Origin: Reyranella humidisoli
GTDB taxonomy: Bacteria; Pseudomonadota; Alphaproteobacteria; Reyranellales; Reyranellaceae
Assembly (NCBI RefSeq): GCF_019039055.1
Contig: NZ_JAHOPB010000001.1
Span: 1,798,001-1,862,000, forward strand
Direction: 5' to 3'
DNA: 64,000 nt
Shown here: piece by piece, positions 24,030 through 34,941 of the stretch
How the letters are laid out: each line of letters starts with the position of its first letter
Position numbering within the stretch: position 1 is the stretch's first letter
Notes under the pieces: model-generated
The model's input: only the letters and a program-made list of their open reading frames with translations
Databases searched by the model: none
What the model was told of the DNA's origin: nothing
Program-made: the position numbers and the translations under genes

Positions 24030-25682
24030 ATGCGTGGACGTCAGGTCCTTCTGGAGACGCTCATCAATCACGGCGTCGATCGCATCTTCGGCAATCCGGG
24101 GACGACCGAGAGTCCGTTGCTCGATTCGTTGCCCGACTATCCGCAGCTCGATTACATCGTGCACCTGCATGAGGGCGTCGCGACCGGCGCCGCCAACTTC
24201 TATGCCCAGGCCAGCGGCAAGACCGCTTTCGTGAACCTCCATGTGGCGCCGGGCCTCGGCAATGCGATCGGTGCGATCTACAGCGCGCTCAAGAACAACT
24301 CGCCGATGGTCGTGACGGCCGGCCAGCAGGACACGCGCATGCGCCTGCGCGATCCCATCCTCGGCCATGACCTTGCATCGATCGCCGCGCCCGTTACCAA
24401 GTGGAGCGTGCAGGTCGAGCGCGCCGACGAGCTGGGCCCGATCCTCCAGCGCGCCTTCAAGATCGCCAACGAGGCGCCGGCAGGTCCGGTCTTCGTGGCG
24501 TTGCCCATCGACGTGATGGAGCAGGAGACTTCGATTCCCGCCGGCAAGCCCGGCCATTCCTACAGCGCCACGCGCCCCGATCCGGCGGGCATTGCCGCCA
24601 TGGCGAAGCTGCTGGCGGCCGCCAGGAACCCGGCCATCGTCGCCGGTGACGACGTTGCCCGCGCCGGTGCCGACAAGGCGCTGGTAAAGCTGGTCGACAA
24701 GCTCGGCGCCGCGGTGTGGTTCGAGGGTCTGCGCGGCCAGAACTCCTTCCCGACCGATCATCCGGCCTATTGCGGCACGCTGGCCTTCGATGCGACCGGG
24801 ATCGCCAAGCAGCTCGCGGGCAACGACCTCGTGCTGATGGTGGGCGGGCCGTTCTTCGAGGAAGTCTGGTACGCCGCCGGCTCGCCGTTCGCGCCCGGCA
24901 CCAAGGTGCTGCAGATCGAGGGCGGGGCGTCGCGGCTCGCTCACAACTTCTCCCTCGATGCGGGCGTCGTCGCGGATGCCGGCGCCGCGCTCGAGGCACT
25001 TGATGCCGCCTTGACGGGGGGCGATGCCGCGGCAGCCGCCAAGCGCAACAGCGCGATGAAGGCGCGCAAGGACGCTGACGATGCCGCGCAGAAGGCGCGC
25101 GTCGAGAAGGCCTGGTCGCGCACGCCGACCTCGATGGCGCGCGCCATGGCCGAGATTCGCGCGGGCTCGCCCGGCGATGTCGTCGTGGTCGACGAGACGA
25201 TCACGGCCAACCTCGACCTCTTCAAGACCTTCACCTTCAACGGACCGGGCGACTATTACAGCGGTCGCGGCGGCGGCATCGGCCAGGGGCTGGCCGGCGC
25301 CATCGGCGTGGCGGTCGCGCAGACCAAGCGTCCGATCCTCTGCGTTTCGGGCGACGGCTCGTCGATGTATTCTATCCAGGCGCTGTGGACGGCGGCGCAT
25401 CACGACCTGCCCATCGTGTTCGTCATCCTGGCGAACCGCGAGTATCGCGTCCTGAAGCACAATATCGATGCGTATCGCCAGCGCTTCGATGTGAAATCGA
25501 ACAAGCCCTACATGCACATGGACCTGACGGGCCCGACCATGGGCTTCGTCGACCTCGCAAGGGGCATGGGCGTCGCCGGCACCTATGTCGCCAAGGCCGA
25601 CGACATCAAGGCGGCCGTCGAGGCCGCGTTCAAGTCCGGCAAGCCGCACCTCGTCGAAATCGAGATCGAAGGGAAGCGCTAG
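24030..25682 (+). CDS. Thiamine diphosphate-dependent enzyme, benzoylformate decarboxylase/acetolactate synthase-like
   Basis: A 550-residue ThDP enzyme. The N-terminal domain has FGNPGTTESPLLDSL with the catalytic Glu, and the C-terminal domain the ThDP/Mg motif starting GDGSSMYSIQALWTAA and ending near ILANREY. The order Pyr-domain, central domain, PP-domain and the length fit benzoylformate decarboxylase and related 2-oxoacid decarboxylases. The ribosome site AAGGGAGAG precedes the ATG. Probable co-transcription with the isomerase gene upstream. A true substrate cannot be told from sequence. Confidence 0.85.
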   Translation: MRGRQVLLETLINHGVDRIFGNPGTTESPLLDSLPDYPQLDYIVHLHEGVATGAANFYAQASGKTAFVNLHVAPGLGNAIGAIYSALKNNSPMVVTAGQQDTRMRLRDPILGHDLASIAAPVTKWSVQVERADELGPILQRAFKIANEAPAGPVFVALPIDVMEQETSIPAGKPGHSYSATRPDPAGIAAMAKLLAAARNPAIVAGDDVARAGADKALVKLVDKLGAAVWFEGLRGQNSFPTDHPAYCGTLAFDATGIAKQLAGNDLVLMVGGPFFEEVWYAAGSPFAPGTKVLQIEGGASRLAHNFSLDAGVVADAGAALEALDAALTGGDAAAAAKRNSAMKARKDADDAAQKARVEKAWSRTPTSMARAMAEIRAGSPGDVVVVDETITANLDLFKTFTFNGPGDYYSGRGGGIGQGLAGAIGVAVAQTKRPILCVSGDGSSMYSIQALWTAAHHDLPIVFVILANREYRVLKHNIDAYRQRFDVKSNKPYMHMDLTGPTMGFVDLARGMGVAGTYVAKADDIKAAVEAAFKSGKPHLVEIEIEGKR

Positions 25683-25754
25683 GGCAACGCCCTAGCGCTG
25701 GCGGGCGGCAGCGCCTTCTGAGGCGCGAGAGCCCGCACGGTTCAGAATAGACAA

Positions 25755-25794
25755 GGATCCCTCGCTACGCTCGGGATGACAGCTTCGCTGTCAT
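25755..25794. repeat. Short REP-like element with hairpins at a convergent junction
   Basis: GGATCCCTCGCTACGCTCGGGATGACA is given here by position (25755-25781), followed by a perfect hairpin ATGACAGC-TTC-GCTGTCAT (25776-25794). It overlaps the stop codon of the - strand aldolase and could end transcription from both sides. It has a different sequence from the long palindromes at 15594, 19508 and 34771. Confidence 0.65.
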
Positions 25795-26576
25795 TTCTGG
25801 AACGCGCGCACCTTCGCCTGGTGCGCGCGGGCGGCACCGGTAAGCATCGGGAGATCGTTGCCGGCCAGCAGGAACTTCATGCCCTTGTCGGTGTAGATCT
25901 TGAGCAGTTCCTCGGTGTAGGCGCCGCCCATGCCGGGCCACTTGCCGTGCTTGCGGCAGGCGGCGATGACCTTGTCGACGGCGGCCTGGACCTTCGGATT
26001 GCCGGTGTCGCCGGGGATACCCATTTCCATCGACAGGTCGCTCGAGCCGACCAGCAGGCAATCAATGCCCGGCACTGCCGCGATCGCCTCGGCGTTCTCG
26101 ACCGCCCTGGGCGTCTCGATCATCACCACGATCAGCGTGTTCTCGTCCGACTTCGTCGTCATCTCACCGAGCGGCATCGGCTCGTAGTCGAACTGCGCCT
26201 GGCCGCCGCCCACCGAACGATGGCCGCGCGGCGGGTAGCGCAGCTTGTCGGCGATCTCCTTCGCCTCCTCCGGCGTATCGACATGTGGGACGACGATGCC
26301 CAGGGCGCCGCCGTCGAGGACGCGCGTCGCCATCGTGAGCTCGCCATACGGTACGCGCACGATGGGCGCGATGCCGGAGTCCTGCGCAGCGATCGCGATT
26401 TCGCAGGCCGTCTCGATCGACATCGATCCATGTTCGAGGTCGATGAACAGCCAGTCGAAGCCCGCCGCCTTCATGACTTTCACGATGTCGACGTTGCGGA
26501 CCAGCCGGATGCCGATCCCGATCGACAGTTCGTTCTTCTTCAGGCGCGCCTTGGCGGCATTGACTGCGAACGCCAT
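25791..26576 (-). CDS. HpcH/HpaI family aldolase
   Basis: A 261-residue class II pyruvate-type aldolase. Segments include DWLFIDLEHGSMSIETACEIA with the metal-binding Glu region, GALGIVVPHVDTPEEA, VVMIETPRAVENAEAIAAVPGID (near residues 154-176) and GSSDLSMEMGIPGD. Such enzymes cleave hydroxy-keto acids such as 4-hydroxy-2-oxoheptanedioate to pyruvate and an aldehyde, at the end of ring-cleavage pathways. It is divergent from a VOC-family gene across 48 bases. The 3' end runs into the REP-like hairpin. Confidence 0.9.
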   Translation of the reverse strand: MAFAVNAAKARLKKNELSIGIGIRLVRNVDIVKVMKAAGFDWLFIDLEHGSMSIETACEIAIAAQDSGIAPIVRVPYGELTMATRVLDGGALGIVVPHVDTPEEAKEIADKLRYPPRGHRSVGGGQAQFDYEPMPLGEMTTKSDENTLIVVMIETPRAVENAEAIAAVPGIDCLLVGSSDLSMEMGIPGDTGNPKVQAAVDKVIAACRKHGKWPGMGGAYTEELLKIYTDKGMKFLLAGNDLPMLTGAARAHQAKVRAFQK

Positions 26577-26624
26577 TCTCTCCTCCGTGTTTTTCGTGCT
26601 TTTGCCCGAAGGAGGCTATTCGTC

Positions 26625-27002
26625 ATGACCTTCCATGTCGAACGCATCGATCATGTCGTGCTACGCGTGCGGGACCTCGCCGGCATGGTCCGTTTTTACG
26701 AGCAGGCGCTGGGTTTTCGGGAGGAACGCCGCATCGAGCGGTTGAGCCTCGTCCAGATGCGGGCCGGCGCCTCGATGCTCGACCTGATCGCATCGGACGC
26801 CCCGGCCACCGCGCCGAACATGGATCATCTCTGCTTCCGCGTGGAGCCGTTCGATCGTGACACCATCGTCATGCAACTCGCGCCGTTCGGCATATCGGTC
26901 GGCGAAACGGTCGAGCGCTACGGCGCCGAGGGCAACGGTCCCTCGGTCTATTTCCGTGATCCGGAAGGCAACCAGATAGAACTGAAGGGGCCTGCGCTTT
27001 AA
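26625..27002 (+). CDS. VOC (glyoxalase/dioxygenase fold) family protein
   Basis: A 125-residue single-module VOC protein. The start has IDHVVLRVRDLAGMVRFYEQALGF, where His10 is the first metal ligand, and the end has PSVYFRDPEGNQIEL, where Glu gives the last ligand. A second ligand His is in MDHLCFRV. Members include lyases, isomerases and dioxygenases. A strong GAAGGAGG site (26609-26615) decides the ATG at 26625. It is divergent from the aldolase, and the two may share a pathway. Confidence 0.85.
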   Translation: MTFHVERIDHVVLRVRDLAGMVRFYEQALGFREERRIERLSLVQMRAGASMLDLIASDAPATAPNMDHLCFRVEPFDRDTIVMQLAPFGISVGETVERYGAEGNGPSVYFRDPEGNQIELKGPAL

Positions 27003-27091
27003 GGCTTGGCCATCGCACACGATGTGATAGCCTCTCCCGCAACGGGGAAGAAGAAACACGCCAACGAGCGTGCCTCTGGGAGGATTAGAAA

Positions 27092-28690
27092 ATGCGTAAA
27101 CGCTTGGCAATCATTGCCGGCGGCCTGGCGGCCGCCGTCGTCATCTCTGCTCCCGCCTTTGCGCAGAAGCAGGGTGGAACACTCCGGATATCCCATCGCG
27201 ACAATCCGCCGAGTGCATCGATTCACGAGGAAGCGACCATCTCGGTGAACATGCCGTTCATGGGCGTGTTCAACAATCTCGTGTTCTTCGATCCGAAGGA
27301 GAAGATCAACAGCCCCGACAAGATCGTGCCCGATCTCGCCGAGAGCTGGTCGTGGAACAGCGACAAGACGAAGCTCACGTTCAAGCTGCGCAGCGGCGTG
27401 AAGTGGCATGATGGCAAGCCGTTCTCCTCCGCCGACGTGAAGTGCACGTGGGACGCCCTGAGCGGTGCCGACGAGAAGCAGCAGATCATCCGCAAGAACC
27501 CGCGCAAGGTCTGGTACAAGAACCTGAAGGAGGTCACGACCAACGGCGACAACGAGGTGACGTTCACGCTGGAGCGCCAGCAGCCGTCGTTCATGTCGAT
27601 GCTGGCGGCCGGCTATGCGCCGGTCTATCCGTGTCACGTCGACTCGCGCGTGATGCGCTCCAAGCCGATCGGTACCGGTCCCTTCAAGGTTGCGGACTTC
27701 AAGCGCAACGAGGCCATCAAGCTGGTGCGCAATCCCGACTACTGGAAGAAGGGACGTCCCTATCTCGACGCCATCGAGTTCAAGATCGTGCCGAACCGCA
27801 GCACCCGCGTGCTCGGGTTCGTTGCCGGTGAGTTCGACCTGACTTTCGATTCCGACATCACCTTCCCGCTACTGAAGGACGTCAAGGGCCAGAAGGCGGA
27901 CGCCATCTGCGAAGCGCGGCCGACGAACGTCCACAGCAACCTGCTGGTCAATCGCGACGCCCCGCCGTTCGACAATCCGAAGCTGCGCGAGGCGCTTGTC
28001 TATTCGCTCGACCGCACGCCGTTCAGCGACATCCTGGCCCAGGGCAATGACCTGCGCGGCGCGACGATGCTGCCGCCGCCGGCCGGCGTCTGGGGCATGA
28101 CGCAGGACGAACTGCAGAAGCTTCCCGGCTTCGGGCCCGACATCGAGAAGAACCGCGAGGTCGCGCGCGGGATCATGAAGGAGCTGGGCTACGGCCCCGA
28201 CAAGCCGCTCAAGATCAAGGTGGCGACCCGCAACATCGCGATCTATCGCGATCCGGCCGTCATCCTCATCGACCAGCTCAAGCAGATCTACATCGATGCC
28301 GAGCTGGAGCCGATCGACACCACGATCTGGTACAACAAGATCCAGCAGAAGAACTACCAGGTCGGCATGAACCTGACGGGCGCCGGCCTCGACGATCCGG
28401 ATGGCGTGTTCTACGAAAACTTCTACAGCACGTCGGATCGCAACTACACGGCGTACAAGAACCCCGAGATCGACAAGATGATCGACGAGCAGTCCGCCGA
28501 GACCGACATTAACAAGCGCAAGGTCTTGGTGTCGAAGATCGAGCAGGCCCTGCTCAAGGACGCGGCGCGTCCGCCGATCACGCATGGTGTTGCGAACACC
28601 TGCTGGGCGCCGGCGGTGAAGAACCTCGTGCTCCAGCACAACAGCATCTACAACGGCTGGCGTCTCGAAGACGTCTGGCTCGACAAGTAA
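27092..28690 (+). CDS. ABC transporter substrate-binding protein, peptide/nickel (family 5) type
   Basis: A 532-residue periplasmic protein with a signal peptide (residues 1-24, ending AFAQKQ). Family 5 segments: IVPDLAESWSWNSDKTKLTF, LRSGVKWHDGKPFSSADVK, GTGPFKVADFKRNEAIKLVRN and LREALVYSLDRTPFSDIL. It is the receptor of the five-gene importer that follows, taking up an oligopeptide, opine or another medium-sized solute; ligand not predictable. The start has GGGAGGATTAG upstream, and the spacing to the permease gene is 30 bases. Confidence 0.92.
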   Translation: MRKRLAIIAGGLAAAVVISAPAFAQKQGGTLRISHRDNPPSASIHEEATISVNMPFMGVFNNLVFFDPKEKINSPDKIVPDLAESWSWNSDKTKLTFKLRSGVKWHDGKPFSSADVKCTWDALSGADEKQQIIRKNPRKVWYKNLKEVTTNGDNEVTFTLERQQPSFMSMLAAGYAPVYPCHVDSRVMRSKPIGTGPFKVADFKRNEAIKLVRNPDYWKKGRPYLDAIEFKIVPNRSTRVLGFVAGEFDLTFDSDITFPLLKDVKGQKADAICEARPTNVHSNLLVNRDAPPFDNPKLREALVYSLDRTPFSDILAQGNDLRGATMLPPPAGVWGMTQDELQKLPGFGPDIEKNREVARGIMKELGYGPDKPLKIKVATRNIAIYRDPAVILIDQLKQIYIDAELEPIDTTIWYNKIQQKNYQVGMNLTGAGLDDPDGVFYENFYSTSDRNYTAYKNPEIDKMIDEQSAETDINKRKVLVSKIEQALLKDAARPPITHGVANTCWAPAVKNLVLQHNSIYNGWRLEDVWLDK

Positions 28691-28720
28691 ACCGGCCCAC
28701 CGGACGGAGGCACGACGAGG

Positions 28721-29668
28721 ATGGGAGCGTATCTTACCCGCCGCGTACTATTGATGGTTCTGACACTCTTCGGAATGTCGGTGCTCATCTTCGTCATGCT
28801 GCGTCTGGTGCCCGGCAACATCGCTGACATCCTGGTGGATTCGGCGGGCATCGCCGATCCGAAGGAAAAGGCCAAGATCGCGCGCGAACTTGGCCTCGAC
28901 CGGCCGATCTTCGATCAGTACCTGCAATGGATCGGCGGTCTGGTGCGCGGCGACCTGGGCTTTGCCTACGTGTCGGAGCGGCCCGCTCTCGAGGAGATCG
29001 CACCACGCATCCCGATCAGCGCCAAGCTGGCCGGGCTTGCGCTGTTCTTCTCGGTCATCCTCGGCGTGCCGCTCGGCGTCATCAGCGCCGTCCGGCAGAA
29101 TTCGGTCGTCGACTATCTGTTGCGCATCATCAGCCTGAGCGGCCTTTCGCTTCCCTCTTTCTGGCTCGGCCTGCTGATCCTGATGGCATCGGTGCAGTGG
29201 TTCGGCATGATCCCGATCTACACCAACGAACCGCGAAGTTTCATCGACGAGATGCTGTTGCTCAGCATTCCCGCGGCCGCGGTCGGGTTCCGAAGTTCGG
29301 CCCTGATCATGCGACTGACGAGATCGTCCATGCTCGAGGTGCTGCGGCAGGACTATATCCGTACGGCGCGCTCCAAGGGCGCCTCGCAGACCACGGTCAA
29401 CTACGAGCACGCGCTCCGCAATGCCCTGCTGCCGGTCGTCACCATCATCGGCATCGAGGCGGCGTTTCTCGTCGGCGGCCTGATCGTGACGGAGACCGTG
29501 TTCAACATCCCGGGCGTGGCGCGCTTCCTCGTCGAGGCCATCCTGTGGCGCGACTATCCGATCGTGCAGAACCTGGTGATGCTGATCGCCTTCTGCGTGG
29601 TCGTCGTCAATTTCCTGGTCGACATGGCCTACATGGCTCTCGACCCTCGCATCAAGTACGCGGACTGA
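28721..29668 (+). CDS. ABC transporter permease, DppB/OppB type
   Basis: A 315-residue inner-membrane permease with six helices. The first helix carries the family opening YLTRRVLLMVLTLFGMSVLI and the conserved LRLVPGN. The EAA loop is near residues 223-245 (IRTARSKGASQTTVNYEHAL). It forms the channel with the next gene product. Probably regulated with the whole operon from a promoter before 27092. Confidence 0.93.
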   Translation: MGAYLTRRVLLMVLTLFGMSVLIFVMLRLVPGNIADILVDSAGIADPKEKAKIARELGLDRPIFDQYLQWIGGLVRGDLGFAYVSERPALEEIAPRIPISAKLAGLALFFSVILGVPLGVISAVRQNSVVDYLLRIISLSGLSLPSFWLGLLILMASVQWFGMIPIYTNEPRSFIDEMLLLSIPAAAVGFRSSALIMRLTRSSMLEVLRQDYIRTARSKGASQTTVNYEHALRNALLPVVTIIGIEAAFLVGGLIVTETVFNIPGVARFLVEAILWRDYPIVQNLVMLIAFCVVVVNFLVDMAYMALDPRIKYAD

Positions 29669-29675
29669 GGCGCCC

Positions 29676-30569
29676 ATGGCTGTCATCGATCATGATGCCG
29701 CTCTGGCCAAGGCCGGCGCCAACGTATCGGGCTTCTGGAGTCAGGCCAGCTTCCTGGCCCGGCGCTATCCACTCGGCGCGGTGGGCGCGATCCTCGTCCT
29801 GCTGTTCGTGCTGACGGCCCTCTTCGCCAACGTCATCGCACCGCACGACCCGCTGTCGACGAACTCGCGGGCCTCGCTGGCCACCCCGGGCGGCACCTAC
29901 TGGCTGGGGGCGGACTTCATGGGCCGCGACATGTTCAGCCGCATCGTCTACGGCGCGCGCATCTCGCTGGCCGTCGCCGTCGGCGCGACCCTGCTGGGCG
30001 GCATCCTGGGCGTCGTCATCGGCCTGATGTCCGGCTTCCTGGGCGGCTGGGTCGACCTGGCGACCCAGCGCCTGATGGACATCATGCAGTCGCTGCCGCT
30101 CCTCGTGATGGCGCTGGTCATGGCCGCATCACTCGGGCCGTCTCTGCAGAACACCATCATCGCGATCGCGATCCCGCTGGTGCCGAGCGTGGCGCGCGTC
30201 GTGCGGTCGAGCACCCTGTCGCTGCGCGAACAGCCCTTCGTCGAGGCCGCCCGGGCCATCGGCATGGGCGAGATCCGCATCGCCGTCCGGCACGTCCTGC
30301 CCAACACGCTGGCGCCGCTGATCGTCCTCGGCACCGCCCAGCTCGGCTCGGCGATCCTGACCGAGGCGTCGCTGTCCTTCCTGGGCCTCGGCATCCCGGA
30401 GCCGTATCCGTCCTGGGGCCGGATGCTCTCGGAATCGGCGGCCGAATATGTGCGAACGGCGCCGTGGCTGGTGATCTTCCCCGGTGTCGCCATCAGCCTC
30501 ACGGTGTTCGGCACCAACCTGCTGGGCGATGCCCTGCGCGACATCCTCGATCCGAGACAGCGTACATGA
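29676..30569 (+). CDS. ABC transporter permease, DppC/OppC type
   Basis: A 297-residue permease. After a cytoplasmic N-terminus (DppC_N domain with FLARRYPLGAVGAILVLLF) come HDPLSTN and WLGADFMGRDMFSRIVYGAR, a classic DppC signature. The EAA loop lies in FVEAARAIGMGEIRIAVRH, and SFLGLGIPEPYPSWGRML ends the permease. Its stop overlaps the ATPase start (ATGA). Partner of the DppB-type permease. Confidence 0.93.
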   Translation: MAVIDHDAALAKAGANVSGFWSQASFLARRYPLGAVGAILVLLFVLTALFANVIAPHDPLSTNSRASLATPGGTYWLGADFMGRDMFSRIVYGARISLAVAVGATLLGGILGVVIGLMSGFLGGWVDLATQRLMDIMQSLPLLVMALVMAASLGPSLQNTIIAIAIPLVPSVARVVRSSTLSLREQPFVEAARAIGMGEIRIAVRHVLPNTLAPLIVLGTAQLGSAILTEASLSFLGLGIPEPYPSWGRMLSESAAEYVRTAPWLVIFPGVAISLTVFGTNLLGDALRDILDPRQRT

Positions 30570-31547
30570 GTTCACTTCTGGAAGTGTCCGACCTCGGCAC
30601 GTGGTTCTATACGCGCCAGGGCATCGTCAAGGCGGTCGATGGCGTCGACTTCGAGGTCGCCGCCGGTGAGACCCTGGCCATCGTCGGTGAATCCGGCTGC
30701 GGCAAGAGCATGACCGCGCTCTCGCTGATGCGGCTGATCCCGGAACCGCCGGGACGCATCGTCTCGGGCTCGATCCGGCTGGCCGGCCGGGACCTGCTCA
30801 AGATCTCCGAGGAGGAGATGCGCGACGTGCGCGGCAACGAGATCTCGATGATCTTCCAGGAGCCGATGACGTCGCTCAATCCGGTGATGACGATCGGCAA
30901 GCAGATTTCCGAGGCGCTCATCCTGCACCGGGACATGGACCGCAAGGCGGCGATGAAGCGGGCGATCGAGATGCTGGACCTGGTCCGCATTCCAGAGCCC
31001 GCGCAACGCGCCAAGGAGTATCCGCACCAGCTCTCGGGCGGCATGCGCCAGCGTGCGATGATTGCCATGGCGCTGGCCTGTAACCCGAAGGTGCTGATCG
31101 CCGACGAACCGACGACCGCGCTCGACGTCACCATCCAGGCCCAGATCCTGGAGCTGATCGTGGAACTGCAGCGCGAGTTCAGCGCCGCGGTCATCCTGAT
31201 CACCCACGATCTCGGCGTCGTGGCCGAGACGGCGCACCGGGTCATCGTCATGTATGCCGGCCGCAAGGTCGAGGAAGCGACCGTGGGAGAGCTGTTCGCC
31301 AAGCCGCTTCACCCGTACACGGTCGGCCTGATGAATTCGATCCCGCGCCTCGACCTGATGCGCGGGCAGACCGATCGCTCGAACGAGCGCCTGCAGGAAA
31401 TTCCCGGCATCGTGCCGCCGCTGTTCGATCTGCCGCCCGGCTGTGCCTTTGCCCCCCGGTGCAACAGGGCGGACGACAAGTGCCGCAGCGAACGTCCGGT
31501 TTACGAGGAGAAGCAGCCCGCTCACTGGGCGGCTTGCTGGCACACCC

Positions 31548-31555
<8 letters not shown>
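30566..31555 (+). CDS. ABC transporter ATP-binding protein, DppD/OppD type
   Basis: A 329-residue ATPase. Walker [10 protein letters not shown], signature [15 protein letters not shown], Walker [14 protein letters not shown], and the C-terminal oligopeptide/dipeptide domain with [14 protein letters not shown]. The Walker A Met in place of the usual Thr/Ser-Thr pair still leaves the key Lys-Ser. It overlaps both neighbours by a few bases and is one of two ATPases of the importer. Confidence 0.93.
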
Positions 31556-32522
<967 letters not shown>

Positions 32523-32612
32523 GCATTTCGGGATACACGCCTCTCCCCAGAGAGGGAGTCGCGCCCGGTTACAGACGCGCTACACTGTCTCCAAAGGGAG
32601 AGAGGAAGCGTC

Positions 32613-34229
32613 ATGGCCAATTGGGATTACATCGTCGTCGGCGGCGGCTCCGCGGGGTGCGTGCTCGCCAACCGGCTGACCGAGGATGCCAACGTCAGGG
32701 TGCTGCTGCTCGAAGCCGGCCCGCGCGACAAGTCGATGTGGATCGACATTCCCGCCGGCTTCACCAAGCTGCTGAACCACAAGCAGTTCAACTGGAACTT
32801 CGAAATGGAAGCGGAGGAGGGCGTCGCCAACCGCCGTATCCCCTGTCCGCGCGGCCGCACGCTCGGCGGCTCGAGTTCGATCAACGGCATGCTTTATGTG
32901 CGCGGCCAGCCGCTCGACTACGACACGTGGGGACAGCTCGGCAATCGTGGCTGGTCCTATGAGCGGATTCTTCCCTATTTCAAGAAATCGGAAAACTACG
33001 AGCCGGGCGGCGACGACTCCCGCGGCAAGGGCGGTCCGCTGAACGTCGCGGAGATGCGCGAGACCAACGAGCTCTGCGACGCCTTCATCGATGCGGCCGA
33101 GGCAACCGGGTATCCGAAGAACAAGGATTACAACAACGGCAACCAGGAAGGCTTCGGCTACTTCCAGGTGACCATGAAGGACGGGAAGCGCTGGTCGACG
33201 GCGCGTGCCTTCCTCGACCCGATCCGCAATCGCCCGAACCTCCAGATCGTGACCGATGCGCTGGTCGATCATGTCATCCTCGAAGGCAAGCGCTGCGTCG
33301 GCGTCGCCTACACGGTGCATGGCCAGAAGCAGGAGGCACGCTGCGGCCGCGAGGTAATCCTCTCCTGTGGCGCGGTGCAGTCGCCGGGCGTGCTCGAACA
33401 TTCCGGCATCGGCCAGCCCGAACTGCTGCGCCGCTACGGCATCGAGGTGAAGCACGAGCTGAAGGGCGTCGGCGAGAATTACGGCGACCACTTCGCGCCG
33501 CGCATGAACTGGAGGGTCAAGCTGCCGGTGACGCTCAACGAGAAGACGCGCGGCGTGAACCTCGTGAAGGAAGTGATCAAGTACTACACGACCGGACGCG
33601 GCGCGCTCAGCCTCACGGCGGGCGTCGTCTACGGCTTCGTGCGCACGCGGCCGGGTCTCGAATCGCCCGATATGCAGTTCCACATGGCGCACGCCAGCTA
33701 CGACACGGCCCAGAAGCGCGATCTCGAGCGCGAACCGGGCATGACCGTGGTGATCGGCCAGTGCCGGCCCGATTCGCGCGGCTCGATCCACATCAAGTCG
33801 GCGACCCCCGGCAGCGAGCCCGCGATCCGGCCGAACTTCCTTTCGGCCCAGACCGACCGCGACGCCACGGTCGCGGGCATGCAGATCGCCCGCAAGATCG
33901 TCTCCCATCCGTCGCTGTCGAAGTACATCGCCTTCGAGAAGACGCCCGGCGACAAGATCCAGAGCTACGACGAGTGGCTGAGCTTCGCCCGCGGCAACGG
34001 CCAGACGACCTACCATGTCATCGGCACCTGCAAGATGGGTTCCGATCCCATGGCGGTGGTCGACGACCGGCTGCGGGTCCACGGCATTGCCGGCCTGCGG
34101 GTCGTCGACGCCTCGATCATGCCGACCGTGCCGTCGGGCAATACCAACGCGCCCACGATCATGGTTGCCGAGAAGGGCGCGGACATGATCAAAGAAGATG
34201 CGAAGGCGGGCCTCAAGGCCGCTGCCTGA
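32613..34229 (+). CDS. GMC family FAD-dependent oxidoreductase (second copy)
   Basis: A 538-residue alcohol oxidoreductase. [16 protein letters not shown] at the N-terminus binds [24 protein letters not shown] (residues 74-94) and [18 protein letters not shown] are GMC signatures; [10 protein letters not shown] and [14 protein letters not shown] carry the active-site region. It is clearly related to the GMC gene at 20258 but is not a recent copy, since the inner parts differ. It stands 90 bases after the importer, with GAGAGGAAG as ribosome site, so it may act on the imported compound. Confidence 0.9.
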   Translation: MANWDYIVVGGGSAGCVLANRLTEDANVRVLLLEAGPRDKSMWIDIPAGFTKLLNHKQFNWNFEMEAEEGVANRRIPCPRGRTLGGSSSINGMLYVRGQPLDYDTWGQLGNRGWSYERILPYFKKSENYEPGGDDSRGKGGPLNVAEMRETNELCDAFIDAAEATGYPKNKDYNNGNQEGFGYFQVTMKDGKRWSTARAFLDPIRNRPNLQIVTDALVDHVILEGKRCVGVAYTVHGQKQEARCGREVILSCGAVQSPGVLEHSGIGQPELLRRYGIEVKHELKGVGENYGDHFAPRMNWRVKLPVTLNEKTRGVNLVKEVIKYYTTGRGALSLTAGVVYGFVRTRPGLESPDMQFHMAHASYDTAQKRDLEREPGMTVVIGQCRPDSRGSIHIKSATPGSEPAIRPNFLSAQTDRDATVAGMQIARKIVSHPSLSKYIAFEKTPGDKIQSYDEWLSFARGNGQTTYHVIGTCKMGSDPMAVVDDRLRVHGIAGLRVVDASIMPTVPSGNTNAPTIMVAEKGADMIKEDAKAGLKAAA

Positions 34230-34248
34230 AGCCCGAAATCTGGGGGAC

Positions 34249-34686
34249 ATGATGAAGCCTGTGAGGTCCATTCTCGCCATGCTGGCGATCGGCGGCCTGG
34301 TGGCGGCCTGCGAGGGCCAGATGCCCAAGACCGAGTCGAAGCGCGACATGCTGACCGATTCGGGTTTCAAGGTCGTGTCGCTGAAGACGCCGGGCCAGGC
34401 GGCTTCGTTCAAGCAGCTGCCGCCGCACAAGCTGGTTCGAAAGACGTACCAGGGCAAGCCGGTCTGGGTCTATGCCGACCCGACCATGTGCGGCTGCCTC
34501 TACATGGGCACGCAGAGCAACTACAACGCCTACATCAAGGAAGCGTCGAAGCAGATGATGACCACGGCGATGCGCGCCAACTTCGCCGACGATCCCTACA
34601 GCCCGAGCTCCATGGACGCCACCGTCGACAACGACTGGGATTGGGGCGAATGGGGCAACCCTGGATATTACGGCCTGCCCTACTGA
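34249..34686 (+). CDS. Small putative lipoprotein of unknown function
   Basis: A 145-residue protein. The N-terminus is a lipoprotein signal with lipobox LVAAC (Cys about residue 18). The mature part has a conserved-looking core [21 protein letters not shown] with a CGC pair, and an acidic, aromatic end rich in Trp, Tyr and Gly. I recognise no family. The start is preceded by GGGGGA. It follows the GMC gene closely and ends just before a strong terminator, so it is the last gene of that transcript. Confidence 0.65.
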   Translation: MMKPVRSILAMLAIGGLVAACEGQMPKTESKRDMLTDSGFKVVSLKTPGQAASFKQLPPHKLVRKTYQGKPVWVYADPTMCGCLYMGTQSNYNAYIKEASKQMMTTAMRANFADDPYSPSSMDATVDNDWDWGEWGNPGYYGLPY

Positions 34687-34702
34687 GGCCGGTCTGAAAC
34701 CG

Positions 34703-34740
34703 AAACGCCCGGTGGAGAGATCCACCGGGCGTTTCTCTTT
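34703..34740 (+). terminator. Rho-independent terminator after the lipoprotein gene
   Basis: A perfect 14-base-pair stem, AAACGCCCGGTGGA (34703-34716) and TCCACCGGGCGTTT (34721-34734), with a four-base loop GAGA and a T-rich tail (CTCTTT). It lies 16 bases after the stop at 34686. Confidence 0.9.
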
Positions 34741-34770
34741 GGGGACTTTGGTTTGTTCGGACCTGCGCCA

Positions 34771-34907
34771 CCTCATCCTGAGGAAGCCCCCTCGAGTACC
34801 TCGGGGTAAACTCCGGGCTGTCTCGAAGGATGGGCTACAGACGAGGTGCCCGTACCCACTCTTCGAGACGCGCTCCGGGGGAGCGCTCCTCAGGGTGAGG
34901 TCGTGTT
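34771..34907. repeat. Palindromic intergenic repeat, copy 3 (longer variant)
   Basis: Same element as at 15594 and 19508 with the outer arms CCTCATCCTGAGGA and CTCCTCAGGGTGAGG and inner arms TCTCGAAGGATGGG and CCACTCTTCGAGA. An additional segment of about 20 bases lies between the left arms (near 34790-34818). It sits between the lipoprotein terminator and the - strand AhpD-like gene. Confidence 0.82.
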
Positions 34908-34941
34908 GGAGTTCGACATGACCTGCTGAAGAGCTTGAGTC

